Below are positions 9,629 to 18,166 of a stretch of DNA of 64,000 bases, one piece after another. Source of the DNA: Microbacterium barkeri (GTDB lineage Bacteria > Actinomycetota > Actinomycetes > Actinomycetales > Microbacteriaceae); assembly GCF_027921765.1 (NCBI RefSeq), contig NZ_BSEJ01000005.1:62001-126000 (forward strand), read 5' to 3'. The notes beneath the pieces were generated by a model. That model ran no database searches. It saw nothing but the letters and a program-made list of their open reading frames with translations, and was not told the DNA's origin. The translations under genes and the position numbers were made by a program. Each line of letters opens with the position of its first letter. The stretch's first letter is position 1.

Positions 9629-10924
9629 CTCGGTGCCGACCTCGTTGGCGACGCGCTCCTCGGCCTCTGCGATCGCGGCGTCGACGTCAGCCGAGGCGGA
9701 CAGGATGGCCGAGTGCATGTCGGCGAGGATGTTCTGCACCGCGGCGGTCTTGCTCGAGGTCGGGCTCTCGGCCTTCGTCTCGTGGGTCTGCACGGCGAAC
9801 GCCGACAGCTCGTCCTGCGGAGCGCCCTCGACGCCGAAGTACGCCTCGACGACCGGGTCGGTCAGAAGCGCGGGCGAGATGCCGATGCCGGCGAGTGCCG
9901 TCGCGGCCTCCTCGCTCGCGGCGAAGGCGAGGAAGTCCTTCGCGATCTCGACCTTGCTCTGGTCGATGTTGGCGTTGATCGCGAGACCCGTCGGGTCGCC
10001 GAACGTGACCGGCGTCGCGTCGAGACCGGTCGTGGAAGCGTCCTGCTGCGGGATCGGCGCGATGCCCCACTCGAAGTCGTCGGCCTCACCCGAGGCCTGC
10101 TGCGCGATGAGGGTCGCGACGAACCACGTGCCCATGGGCAGCATGGCGGCCTTCTGCTTGCCGAACTCGCCCTGGTAGGTGAGCTGGTTCGCCGTGACGG
10201 TGTTGTACGCCTCCTGGGCGCCGGCCTCCTGCAGCGCGAGGACGCGCTCGTAGTACGGGGCGAAGTAGTCGTAGTCGCCGCTCAGCAGGTCCGCTCCCTC
10301 GGTCTGCGCGGTCGCGAAGCCCTGCACGGTCGACTGCCAGCCGTGCTGGTACGCGCCCTTCGCGGTCGATCCCGCCTCGCCGAGCTTGGTCGTGAGCTCC
10401 TCGGCGGCCGCCTCGTAGTCGTCCCAGGTCCACGATCCGTCGGGCTGGGCGACGCCCGCCTCGTCGAAGAGCGCCTCGTTGTAGAAGAGGACCCACGAGT
10501 CCTGGCGGTACGGCACCGCGTACGCCGTGCCGTCGACCTCGTACGACGCGGCGCCGCCGATCCCCTCGGGCAGCTCGACGTCGGACACATCGAGCAGCTG
10601 CCCGCCCTCCTGGAAGGTCGTGACGTACTTGACCTCCTTCTGGGTGATGATGTCGGGGCCCTTGCCCGCCGCGAGGTCGGTCGTCACGAGGGTGTTGTAC
10701 TCGGCCGGGTCGTAGTCCACGATCTCGACCGTCACGTCGGGGTGGGCGTCCTCGAACAGGTCGGCGAGGAGCTGGAACTCGGGCGTCGTCTCGACGCTCC
10801 AGCCGGAGAGGGTCAGCGTGACCGGCCCGTCGGGATCGGCCGCCGGCGTGCCGCCGCCGCATCCGGCGAGGGCGATGGCCGAGGCCGCGAGGCCGGCCGA
10901 TGCGGCGATGATGCGCTTCTTCAT
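9626..10924 (-). CDS. Sugar ABC transporter substrate-binding lipoprotein
   Basis: A 432-residue exported lipoprotein with an n-region MKKR and a lipobox ending at Cys22 (ALAGC). The mature part has the type 1 extracellular solute-binding fold (PF01547-like), with VPYRQDSWVLFYNEALFDEAG and a GTWFVATLI segment. It captures the oligosaccharide for the two CUT1 permeases that follow. The start ATG 10924 has AAAGGAG upstream. The stop codon is formed by the end of a repeat unit (9573-9628), so the last codons may have been reshaped by repeat invasion. Confidence 0.93.
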   Translation of the reverse strand: MKKRIIAASAGLAASAIALAGCGGGTPAADPDGPVTLTLSGWSVETTPEFQLLADLFEDAHPDVTVEIVDYDPAEYNTLVTTDLAAGKGPDIITQKEVKYVTTFQEGGQLLDVSDVELPEGIGGAASYEVDGTAYAVPYRQDSWVLFYNEALFDEAGVAQPDGSWTWDDYEAAAEELTTKLGEAGSTAKGAYQHGWQSTVQGFATAQTEGADLLSGDYDYFAPYYERVLALQEAGAQEAYNTVTANQLTYQGEFGKQKAAMLPMGTWFVATLIAQQASGEADDFEWGIAPIPQQDASTTGLDATPVTFGDPTGLAINANIDQSKVEIAKDFLAFAASEEAATALAGIGISPALLTDPVVEAYFGVEGAPQDELSAFAVQTHETKAESPTSSKTAAVQNILADMHSAILSASADVDAAIAEAEERVANEVGTE

Positions 10925-10968
10925 GGGAGTGCTGCTCCTTTGCTGCAGGATTTTCGGGTGTTCGGGGG

Positions 10969-12924
10969 TCACCGCTGCGCGGGCTGCGCGAGGCGGAGGT
11001 CTGAGAGGGCCGTCGTCGTCTCGACGCCGTCGGGCCAGGTGATGTGCGCGCTGTCGCCGTCGAGACGGAGCTGCACGTGCGGCAGCTCCTCGGCGCCCGA
11101 GAGGGCGAGCTCGACCGCGCGCCACTCGCCGACGACGACCGCGCTCTCGAGAACGGGGACGGCGGCGGTCTCGCCGAGCGGGCTCGCGTCGCGTCGCTGC
11201 TCGACCCGGGCGCTCGCGACGTGCCCGAGCGCGCGGATGGCGCTGGTCGTGCCCTCGACCGACGCGATCGCGATCGCGTCGGGTGCGGTCTCGACGCGCG
11301 CGTCGACCCGGGCGCCCGCGGCGGGCCATCCGCCCCAGCGCAGCCGCCATCCGGCGAGGCTGCTCTCGGGGTCGTCGACTCGCGCGAGGCGCACCTCGTG
11401 CGCGCCGCGGACGATCGACACGACCGACAGCCGCGCGACCGCCTCTGCCGTGCCGCGCAGGCCCGAGCCGTGCGCGACCTGGTCGGCATCGGCCGAGAAG
11501 GTGTGCGCGACCGCGGTCGATGCGCCGACGCCGACGCCGTCGCCGGCGCGCACGCCGTGGCAGGACATCCCGGCGCGGTGGGTCGCGGCGCCGGTCGGGT
11601 CGACGAGCGAGACGGACTGCTCGAGCGGCTCGCGCCATCCGCGCGCGTCGAGCAGCGGGCTCGTGGCGGTCGAGTATCCGAGCCGCGCGTACAGCGGCGA
11701 GTCGGCGACGAGCGCCCCCTCGACCTCGTGGTCCGTGCCGTGGTTCGCGACGCGCACGATGCCGTCCGTGGCCGTGCCCGAGACGATCCACCCCGGCGCC
11801 GCGATCGCGCGCACGAAGTCGCCGCGCTCGACCGGGAGCGGCTCTGCGGGAGCATCCCAGACCGGATGGTCGGCCGGGAGCATGATCCCGAGCAGGCCCT
11901 TGGCGGCCCAGTAGGGCGAGCCCGGCCCCGAGTACGACTGCGCGAGCTGGCGCCATTCGCCGTGCCAGCCCATCGTCAGCACGCCGCGGTCGTCGGGGAT
12001 GCCCCGGTCGGCGAAGTGCGACACGATCCGTGCGGCCGCATGACGCAGCGCGCCCGCGGAGACCGAAGGCACGTCGGCGACGACGCCTGCCCAGAACGGC
12101 GCGGCCGCCGCGAAGCGGTAGATGAGGCTGCGGCCCTGGATGAGGGGCGAGCCGTCGGCGCCGACGAGGTGCACGGCGTCCTGCAGGAAGCGGTCGAGCG
12201 ACGCCCGGTCTGCCGCGATGCGGTCGCCGGCGAGATCGGCGGCGCCCGCCATGCGCGCCCAGAGCACGGGGTAGAGGTGCAGCGCCCAGCCGACGTAGTG
12301 GTCGTACGAGCGCGCCGCGCCGTCGGCCATCCACCCCTCGCCGCGCGCGAACGTGTCGTGCAGCGCGAGATCCGCGGCGATGTCGTCGGCAGACCAGGGG
12401 CCGCCCACCGAGCGCAGGAAGGTCTGCACGACGACGCGGAACCACAGCCAGTTGATCGGCGGATAGGTGTCGTCGCCGACCGCGGGAGCCAGGTAGTCGA
12501 TCACGCGCTGCTGCGTGAGCGCGTCGAGGCGATCCCAGATCCAGGGGCGGGTCAGATCGAGGATGAGCGCGATCGACGCGGCCTCGACCTTCGCCTGCGC
12601 ATGCTCCTCCATCCGCACCCAGCGGTCGGGCGCGTCGGGATCGACGCCCGCGCGGATGCCCTGCGAGAAGAAGTCGATGAGGTGGTCGACGCCGCGGCCG
12701 CGCTCTCCCGCGATGCGGAAGCCCGCGATGAGGAAGGTGCGCGCGAAGCCCTCGAGGCCGTCGACGTCGCGTCCATAGCCGCCCTCGGCGCCGGGGATGA
12801 GGATGCGCCCGCGGTCGGCGGAGCCGTGCGCCATCGCGCCCTCCAGGAGGCGGTCGGCGTAGGCCGTCCAGTCGGCGCGCGTCCACTCGGACGAGTGCGC
12901 TGCGCGGGCGGGTGCGGGTGTCAC
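10969..12924 (-). CDS. DUF2264 domain protein, probable glycan-processing enzyme
   Basis: The 651-residue cytoplasmic protein carries a DUF2264-like N-terminal helical domain (about residues 10-380, with YPPINWLWFRV and SYDHYVGWALHLYP) and a beta-rich C-terminal part. DUF2264 proteins recur in plant-polysaccharide and uronic-acid loci, and their helical barrel resembles unsaturated-glycuronyl hydrolases; the activity is not established. GTG 12924 is chosen from the AAGGGGA site 4-5 nt upstream. It is the first gene of the leftward run, transcribed away from the lyase gene across a shared promoter region. Confidence 0.75.
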   Translation of the reverse strand: MTPAPARAAHSSEWTRADWTAYADRLLEGAMAHGSADRGRILIPGAEGGYGRDVDGLEGFARTFLIAGFRIAGERGRGVDHLIDFFSQGIRAGVDPDAPDRWVRMEEHAQAKVEAASIALILDLTRPWIWDRLDALTQQRVIDYLAPAVGDDTYPPINWLWFRVVVQTFLRSVGGPWSADDIAADLALHDTFARGEGWMADGAARSYDHYVGWALHLYPVLWARMAGAADLAGDRIAADRASLDRFLQDAVHLVGADGSPLIQGRSLIYRFAAAAPFWAGVVADVPSVSAGALRHAAARIVSHFADRGIPDDRGVLTMGWHGEWRQLAQSYSGPGSPYWAAKGLLGIMLPADHPVWDAPAEPLPVERGDFVRAIAAPGWIVSGTATDGIVRVANHGTDHEVEGALVADSPLYARLGYSTATSPLLDARGWREPLEQSVSLVDPTGAATHRAGMSCHGVRAGDGVGVGASTAVAHTFSADADQVAHGSGLRGTAEAVARLSVVSIVRGAHEVRLARVDDPESSLAGWRLRWGGWPAAGARVDARVETAPDAIAIASVEGTTSAIRALGHVASARVEQRRDASPLGETAAVPVLESAVVVGEWRAVELALSGAEELPHVQLRLDGDSAHITWPDGVETTTALSDLRLAQPAQR

Positions 12925-12988
12925 GGGTTCCCCTTCGAACGGCGTGCGGGCGCGCTGACGTTGAGGAGCGTATCAATCAGATCCGCTC

Positions 12989-13029
12989 TTGCAAACACAA
13001 TCTTGAACGGGCATGATCGTTTCTGATCA
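12989..13029 (+). promoter_or_regulatory. Predicted promoter with overlapping operator for the lyase-regulator operon
   Basis: TTGCAA (12989-12994) is followed after 17 bp by CATGAT (13012-13017), a reasonable -35/-10 pair for the rightward genes. The inverted repeat TGATC-N6-GATCA (13014-13029) overlaps the -10 box and would block polymerase if bound. TTGCAA is its own reverse complement, so it can also serve as a -35 box leftward, with TACGCT 16 bp away as a weak -10. The divergently placed DeoR/LacI hybrid regulator is the obvious candidate ligand. Confidence 0.5.
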
Positions 13030-13067
13030 CTTCGGCGGATGTCGCCGAGGGCAGGAGGAGATCGACG

Positions 13068-14966
13068 ATGACCCCTTTCCGTGGACCGCTCGCAGACGCG
13101 CTCGCGCGCGCAGCCGGCGTCGAGCTGGACAACCTCGACCGGGCCCTCGCCGAGCGACTCGCTGAGCCCGACGCCGCTCTTCCACCCGCCGATCTGCGGC
13201 GCGCAGACCCCGCTGCCATCGCCGCCTTCCGCGCGCGTGCCGAGCGCGAGCTGCCGGAGCCCTGGCCGCAGCCCCGCGCGCACGACGCGGCCCGATTCCA
13301 CGGCGACGGCGACCGCGTCGCCTGGGAGGCGCCCGCCTTCGCCCGCCAGGAGCGCCTCACGCGCGTCGCGGTCCTCGCGGGCGCCGGGGGCGAGGCGACG
13401 TGGCTCGACGAGACGCTAGACGGCGTCGTGATGCTCTGCGAGCAGAGCTCGTGGTGCTGGCCCGCGCACGATGACACGCGCGATCGGCACGGCGCCGTCC
13501 TCGCGACCGTGACCGACCCCTATGTCGATCTCGGCGCGGGCGAGGTCGTGTCGCAGCTCGCCTGGCTCGACCACGCGGTCGGCGAGCGGCTCGAGGCCCG
13601 CTTCCCCGGCATCCGGGCGCGCGTGCGGCACGAGGCGCACGTGCGGATCTTCGAGCCGTTCCTCCGCCGCCGCGACTGGCGGTGGATCGGGCTCGACGGA
13701 CACGTCCACAACTGGAACCCCTGGATCCACGGCAACGTGCTCGTCGCCGCGCTGCGGCTGCTTGACGCCCCCGAGCAGCGCGACGAGCGGGCGCGCGTCG
13801 TCGCCCTCGTCGTCGAGGGCCTCGACCGCTACGTCGCCGCGCTGCCCCTCGACGGCGCGATCGACGAGGGCTACGCCTACTGGTGGAACGGCGCGTGCCG
13901 CCTGCTCGAGGCGCTCGACGTGCTCGCGCACGCGACCGGCCTCGACGTGACCGGCGACGTCCCGTCGCTGCGCGAGACGATCGCCTTTCCGCATCGCATG
14001 CACCTCGGCGGGCCGTGGTTCGTGAACGCCGCCGACGCGCAGGCGCGTCAGACCGGGCCGCAGCCGTGGCACGCGCTCCACCGCGCGGCGCGACGCGTCG
14101 GCGACGACGCGGCGGCCGCCTTCGCCGCGCTCCACCGCGATCCGTCGCGCCCCGCCGTCGCCGAGCCGGAGGGTCTCGGCCGGGTGCTCCGCGGGCTGAC
14201 CGATCCCGCGTGGCTCGCGGCCGCCCCGGGCTCCGATCCGCTGCCCGCCCGCGTGTGGCTCCCGTCGACCGAGATGCTCGTCGTCCGCGAGCGCGAGGGC
14301 GAGCCGCGCGGCCTGACCGTGGTCGGCAAGGGAGGGCACAACGCCGAGAGCCACAACCACGACGACGTCGGGAGCGTCATCGTCGCGTCCGACGGAGTGC
14401 CCGTCCTCGTGGATGCGGGCCGGCCGACGTACGAGGCGCGGACGTTCAGCGACGCGCGGTACGAGCTCTGGCCCATGCAGAGCGCGTGGCACAGCGTCCC
14501 GTTCATCCGCGGACGGGGGCAGTCGGAGGGGCGCGAGCGCGCCGCGCGCCTCGTCGACGTCGGCGACGCCGAGCTCGTCCTCGAGCTCGCGGACGCCTAC
14601 GATGTGCCCGAGCTCGAGAGCTGGCGCCGCGCCATCCGCCTCGACCGCGCGCGACGCACGGTCGCGATCGCCGACGCGTGGCGTCTCGCCCCCGGGGACG
14701 GCGCGACCGAGATCCGCCTGCTCGCGGCCGGCGACGTCAGCCTCGCGGCGGGCGCCGCGCGGATCGTCCCGCTCGACGGGGCGCGGCCCGTCGTGCTCTC
14801 GTGGGACCCCGCGGCCCCGGCACGGCTCGTCGAGCAGCCGCTCACCGACCCCATGCTCACCCATGTGTGGGGCGAGCGCCTCGTCCGCATCGACATCGAC
14901 GTGTCGGGCCTCGCCGAGCTCACGGTCACCGTGCGCCAGGATGGATCGACCGAGGAGGGACGATGA
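13068..14966 (+). CDS. Heparinase II/III family polysaccharide lyase
   Basis: The 632-residue protein lacks a signal peptide. An N-terminal alpha/alpha toroid (about residues 60-380) is followed by the heparinase II/III domain, marked by GKGGHNAESHNHDDVGS (about residues 418-434), the family hallmark, and then a beta-sandwich. Members cleave uronic-acid-containing polysaccharides or oligosaccharides by beta-elimination. An AGGAGG site precedes ATG 13068. As a cytoplasmic enzyme it should act on imported oligosaccharides. Its stop overlaps the start of the regulator gene (ATGA). The preferred glycan is not known. Confidence 0.85.
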   Translation: MTPFRGPLADALARAAGVELDNLDRALAERLAEPDAALPPADLRRADPAAIAAFRARAERELPEPWPQPRAHDAARFHGDGDRVAWEAPAFARQERLTRVAVLAGAGGEATWLDETLDGVVMLCEQSSWCWPAHDDTRDRHGAVLATVTDPYVDLGAGEVVSQLAWLDHAVGERLEARFPGIRARVRHEAHVRIFEPFLRRRDWRWIGLDGHVHNWNPWIHGNVLVAALRLLDAPEQRDERARVVALVVEGLDRYVAALPLDGAIDEGYAYWWNGACRLLEALDVLAHATGLDVTGDVPSLRETIAFPHRMHLGGPWFVNAADAQARQTGPQPWHALHRAARRVGDDAAAAFAALHRDPSRPAVAEPEGLGRVLRGLTDPAWLAAAPGSDPLPARVWLPSTEMLVVREREGEPRGLTVVGKGGHNAESHNHDDVGSVIVASDGVPVLVDAGRPTYEARTFSDARYELWPMQSAWHSVPFIRGRGQSEGRERAARLVDVGDAELVLELADAYDVPELESWRRAIRLDRARRTVAIADAWRLAPGDGATEIRLLAAGDVSLAAGAARIVPLDGARPVVLSWDPAAPARLVEQPLTDPMLTHVWGERLVRIDIDVSGLAELTVTVRQDGSTEEGR

Positions 14967-16054
14967 CCGATCAGAGCGCGCCGCTCGCGGCCTCGCGCCG
15001 CGACCTCATCCTCGACGCGCTGGCGCGCGCGGGCGCCGTCCGCGTGTCGCAGCTCACCGAGGACCTGGGCGTGGCGGCCGTGACGCTGCGCCGCGACCTC
15101 CAGCAGCTCGAGGAGGAGGGCCTGCTCATGCGCGTGCACGGCGGCGCCGTGCCGCCGCCGGGAGGCGTGGTCGCCCGGCGCCCCTCCCCCGACCGCGCGT
15201 CGGCCGCGAGCATCGGCGTGCTCGTGCCGTCGCTCGACTTCTACTGGCCGCAGGTCGTGCGCTCGCTCGAGGGCGCCGCCCGCGAGCACGGCGCGTCGAT
15301 CCTCCTGCGCGGCACCTCGTACGACATGCAGGACGAGCGCCCCGTCCTCGAGCGGATGGTCGAGGCAGGCGATCTCGCCGGGCTGGTCGTCGCGCCCAAC
15401 ACCGACACCGAGTACGCGCAGGACGTCATCGCGTGGCTCACCTCGTCGGGGATCCCGTTCGTGCTCGCCGAGCGCGAGGCGGTGTCGCGCCCCGACGGGG
15501 CCCCGGTCGAGTCCGTCACAACCGACCACGCGCTCGGCGCGGTGCTCGCGGCGCGTCACCTCGCGCAGCTGGGCCACCGCAAGGTCGGTCTCCTCATCTC
15601 GCGCAACTCGCCGACCTCGCGCAAGATCATCGCCGGATGGACGGCCGCGTGCCGTGAGCTCGAGCTCACCCCCGCGGAGCACGTGGAGCGGATCCTGCCC
15701 GACCGGGGCGCCCCCGGCTTCTCGAAGGGCGTCGACGAGATGCTCGACAGCGTGCTGAAGGCCGGTGTGACCGCTCTGCTCGTCCACTCCGACCGCGAGG
15801 CCATGGCGATCGTCGACCTCGTGCTCTCGCGCGGCCTGTCGGTGCCGGGCGACCTCTCCGTCGTCGCCTACGACGACGAGTTCGCCGAGCTCTTCACGCC
15901 CGCCCTCACGGGCGTCGCTCCCCCGCGTGCGGCGATCGGGCGCGCGGCGCTCGAGCTCCTCTTCGCGCGCATCGCCGACCCGTCGCGTCCCGTGCACCGC
16001 GTGACGCTGAGCCCCGCGCTCAACGTGCGCGCGTCGACGGGGGCACCGGCGTAG
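14963..16054 (+). CDS. Hybrid regulator: DeoR-type HTH with LacI-type ligand-binding domain
   Basis: Residues about 12-66 form a DeoR-family winged helix-turn-helix (VSQLTEDLGVAAVTLRRDLQQL, ending in RVHGGAV). Residues about 75-358 form a periplasmic-binding-protein-like sensor of the LacI/GalR kind (IGVLVPSLDFYWPQVVRSLEGA; SVVAYDDEFAELFTPALTGV). It is therefore expected to bind a sugar directly and control the divergent lyase and transport operons, probably through TGATC-N6-GATCA. Translation is coupled to the lyase gene by an ATGA overlap. Confidence 0.88.
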   Translation: MTDQSAPLAASRRDLILDALARAGAVRVSQLTEDLGVAAVTLRRDLQQLEEEGLLMRVHGGAVPPPGGVVARRPSPDRASAASIGVLVPSLDFYWPQVVRSLEGAAREHGASILLRGTSYDMQDERPVLERMVEAGDLAGLVVAPNTDTEYAQDVIAWLTSSGIPFVLAEREAVSRPDGAPVESVTTDHALGAVLAARHLAQLGHRKVGLLISRNSPTSRKIIAGWTAACRELELTPAEHVERILPDRGAPGFSKGVDEMLDSVLKAGVTALLVHSDREAMAIVDLVLSRGLSVPGDLSVVAYDDEFAELFTPALTGVAPPRAAIGRAALELLFARIADPSRPVHRVTLSPALNVRASTGAPA

Positions 16055-16085
16055 CGGCCGGCTCCGCGTCGGCGGCGCGGCCGGG

Positions 16086-16928
16086 TCAGTGCCGCAGGGG
16101 CTCGAGGCCGAGCGCCGGCGCGAGCCGCTCGAGCGACCCGAGCGGGTCGTCTCCGAGCGGCTGCAGCGCCACGTGGTCGGCGCCCGCGCCGAGGTGCGTG
16201 CGCAGCGCGGCGGCCGCGGCCTCGGGGTCGGGGTTCGCCGCGACGGCGTCGATGAGCTCGTCCGACCCGCCGTCGGCGAAGTCCTCGTCTCTCGCGCCGA
16301 AGCGCTTGAGCGCGTCGACGTAGTTCGACAGCCGGAAGTAGCGCTCGAGGTAGGCCCTGGCCGTCGCGCGTGCGGCCTCGGCCGAGTCGGCGAGCGCGAC
16401 CTTCATCTCCGGCGCGAGGAGCGCGTCGCCGAGCACCTCGCGCGCATGCGCGGTGTGCGCGGGGACGGTGAGGTACGGATGGGCGCCGAGCGTGCGCTCC
16501 GCGGCGAGCGCGAGCGTGCGGTCCCCGAGCGCCGCGAGCACGCGCTGATCGGGGCGGACGCCCTCCGCGTCGAGCACGTCGAGGTACGCGTTGAGCGCGG
16601 CGAGCGGCTTCTCCCGGTGCGGCGTGGCCTCGCGGTGCCCCGAGCCGATGCCGAGGACGAGCCGACCGGGATGCGCGTCCTCGATCCGATGGAACGCTCG
16701 AGCCACGCTCTCGGCGTCGGCCTGCCAGATGTTGACGATGCCGGTCGCGACGATGATCGACGTCGTCGCGTCGAGGAGCTCCTCGACGATCACGAGGTCC
16801 TGCGCGGGCGACCCGCCCACCCACAGCGTTCCGTATCCGAGCTGCTCGACGCCCTGGGCGAAGGCGCCGTCGAGGCGCGCCGCGGGGCGCCACACGCCGT
16901 AGAAGCCGAACTCCGCCTTGTCGGTCAT
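16086..16928 (-). CDS. LLM class flavin/F420-dependent oxidoreductase
   Basis: The 280-residue protein matches the luciferase-like monooxygenase superfamily in its TIM barrel: LGYGTLWVGG, TGIVNIWQ and HPGRLVLGIGSGHREATPH. The last motif is typical of actinobacterial F420-dependent members. It starts at ATG 16928, two bases after the stop of the hydrolase gene, with GGAGAGGTGAGC upstream, so the two share a transcript. The cofactor could be F420 or FMN; the sequence alone does not decide. The substrate is unknown. It ends convergently with the hybrid-regulator gene, 31 bp away. Confidence 0.83.
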   Translation of the reverse strand: MTDKAEFGFYGVWRPAARLDGAFAQGVEQLGYGTLWVGGSPAQDLVIVEELLDATTSIIVATGIVNIWQADAESVARAFHRIEDAHPGRLVLGIGSGHREATPHREKPLAALNAYLDVLDAEGVRPDQRVLAALGDRTLALAAERTLGAHPYLTVPAHTAHAREVLGDALLAPEMKVALADSAEAARATARAYLERYFRLSNYVDALKRFGARDEDFADGGSDELIDAVAANPDPEAAAAALRTHLGAGADHVALQPLGDDPLGSLERLAPALGLEPLRH

Positions 16929-16930
16929 GC

Positions 16931-18031
16931 TCACCTCTCCAGGTCGGGGAACAGCATCCGCTCCGCGCGGTGCGCGAAGGCCGTGCCCACCGTGTCGGGG
17001 TGCACATCCGCCACCGTAGCCGGGTTCCAGCGCGGCTGCCGGTCCTTGTCGATCACCTGCGCCCTGATCCCCTCGACGAGGTCGGGCTGCGTCGCGAGGT
17101 ACCAGCACATGAGGTGGTACTCCTGCTCGAGCGCGTGGCGCTGCGACGGCAGCGCGCGAGCCGAGCGGATGGCCCCGAGCGTGACGACGAGCGCGGTCGG
17201 CGACCGCTCGTCGAGGGCCGCGAGGGCCGTGGCCGGCGACGGGTTCTCGTCGGCGGCGACGCCCTCCGCGACCAGCTGCTCGAGCCGCTCGCGGATCTCG
17301 GGGAGCGTGTCGGCCGAGAAGGCGCGGTCGATCCACGGCTGCGCGCGCTGGATCCGGCTCGGCTCCGGCGTCTCGTCGAAGAGCATGACGAGCTCGGTCG
17401 GCGTGGCCGGGTCCGCGCGCATCTCGAGGGCGTCCACGACCGACGGGATGCGGTCGCTCGGGACGTAGTGGTCGGCGAAGCCGCAGTGGATGGCGTCGGC
17501 GGCGTCCATCGTGTCGCTCGTGAGCGCGAGGTACTCGCCGAGACGGCCTGGCGCGTGCGCGAGGAGCCACGATCCGCCGGCGTCGGGCGAGAATCCGATG
17601 CGCGTCTCGGGCATCGCGAGGCGCGAGCGCTCGGTCACGATGCGGACGTGCGCGTTGCCGGCGAGCCCGATCCCGCCGCCCATGGTGACGCCGTCGGCGA
17701 TCGCGACGATGGGCTTGGGATACGCGGCGACCTCGGCGTCGACGCGGTACTCGACGCGGAAGAACGGCTCGGCGGCCGGCTCACCGCCGTCGAGCATGCT
17801 CGCGTACAGGGCGCGGATGTCGCCGCCCGCCGAGAACCCGCGGTCGCCGGCGCCCTCGAGCAGCACGATCGCGACATCCGGCTCATCCCGCCATCCGTCC
17901 AGGATCTCGCCCACGGCCTGGAGCATCTCGAGCGAGAGGGCGTTGATGGCCTCGGGGCGGTCGAGCGTGATGCGCCCCACCCCGCTCTGCATCTTCGCGG
18001 CGACTCTGGCCGAAGGCGTCGTGTCCATCAC
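16931..18031 (-). CDS. 3-hydroxyisobutyryl-CoA hydrolase / enoyl-CoA hydratase family
   Basis: The 366-residue crotonase-fold protein is longer than enoyl-CoA hydratases (about 260) and has the length and C-terminal extension of 3-hydroxyisobutyryl-CoA hydrolases of valine breakdown. The oxyanion-hole motifs FSAGGDIRALY and MGGGIGL and the acidic motif MPETRIGFSPDAG are present. I choose GTG 18031 because a TAACGT box lies exactly 7 nt upstream (18039-18044) with no ribosome site, the pattern of a leaderless transcript; ATG 18028, one codon later, is the alternative. Confidence 0.82.
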   Translation of the reverse strand: MMDTTPSARVAAKMQSGVGRITLDRPEAINALSLEMLQAVGEILDGWRDEPDVAIVLLEGAGDRGFSAGGDIRALYASMLDGGEPAAEPFFRVEYRVDAEVAAYPKPIVAIADGVTMGGGIGLAGNAHVRIVTERSRLAMPETRIGFSPDAGGSWLLAHAPGRLGEYLALTSDTMDAADAIHCGFADHYVPSDRIPSVVDALEMRADPATPTELVMLFDETPEPSRIQRAQPWIDRAFSADTLPEIRERLEQLVAEGVAADENPSPATALAALDERSPTALVVTLGAIRSARALPSQRHALEQEYHLMCWYLATQPDLVEGIRAQVIDKDRQPRWNPATVADVHPDTVGTAFAHRAERMLFPDLER

Positions 18032-18038
18032 GCGTGCC

Positions 18039-18044
18039 ACGTTA
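18039..18044 (-). promoter_or_regulatory. Predicted -10 box for a leaderless hydrolase transcript
   Basis: Read leftward this is TAACGT, fitting TANNNT, and it ends 7 nt before GTG 18031. That spacing puts the expected transcription start on or next to the start codon. No Shine-Dalgarno sequence is visible. Confidence 0.5.
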
Positions 18045-18166
18045 CCCGGCGCGCGTCCTGGCCCCGGCCGCGGGGTGCCCACGCAGGGGTTTGCGCCGAT
18101 GTGCCACGGTTCTCAGCGGGATTCCGACAAGATAGGGGGAACATGCATGCAGATGAAGGGGTCACC

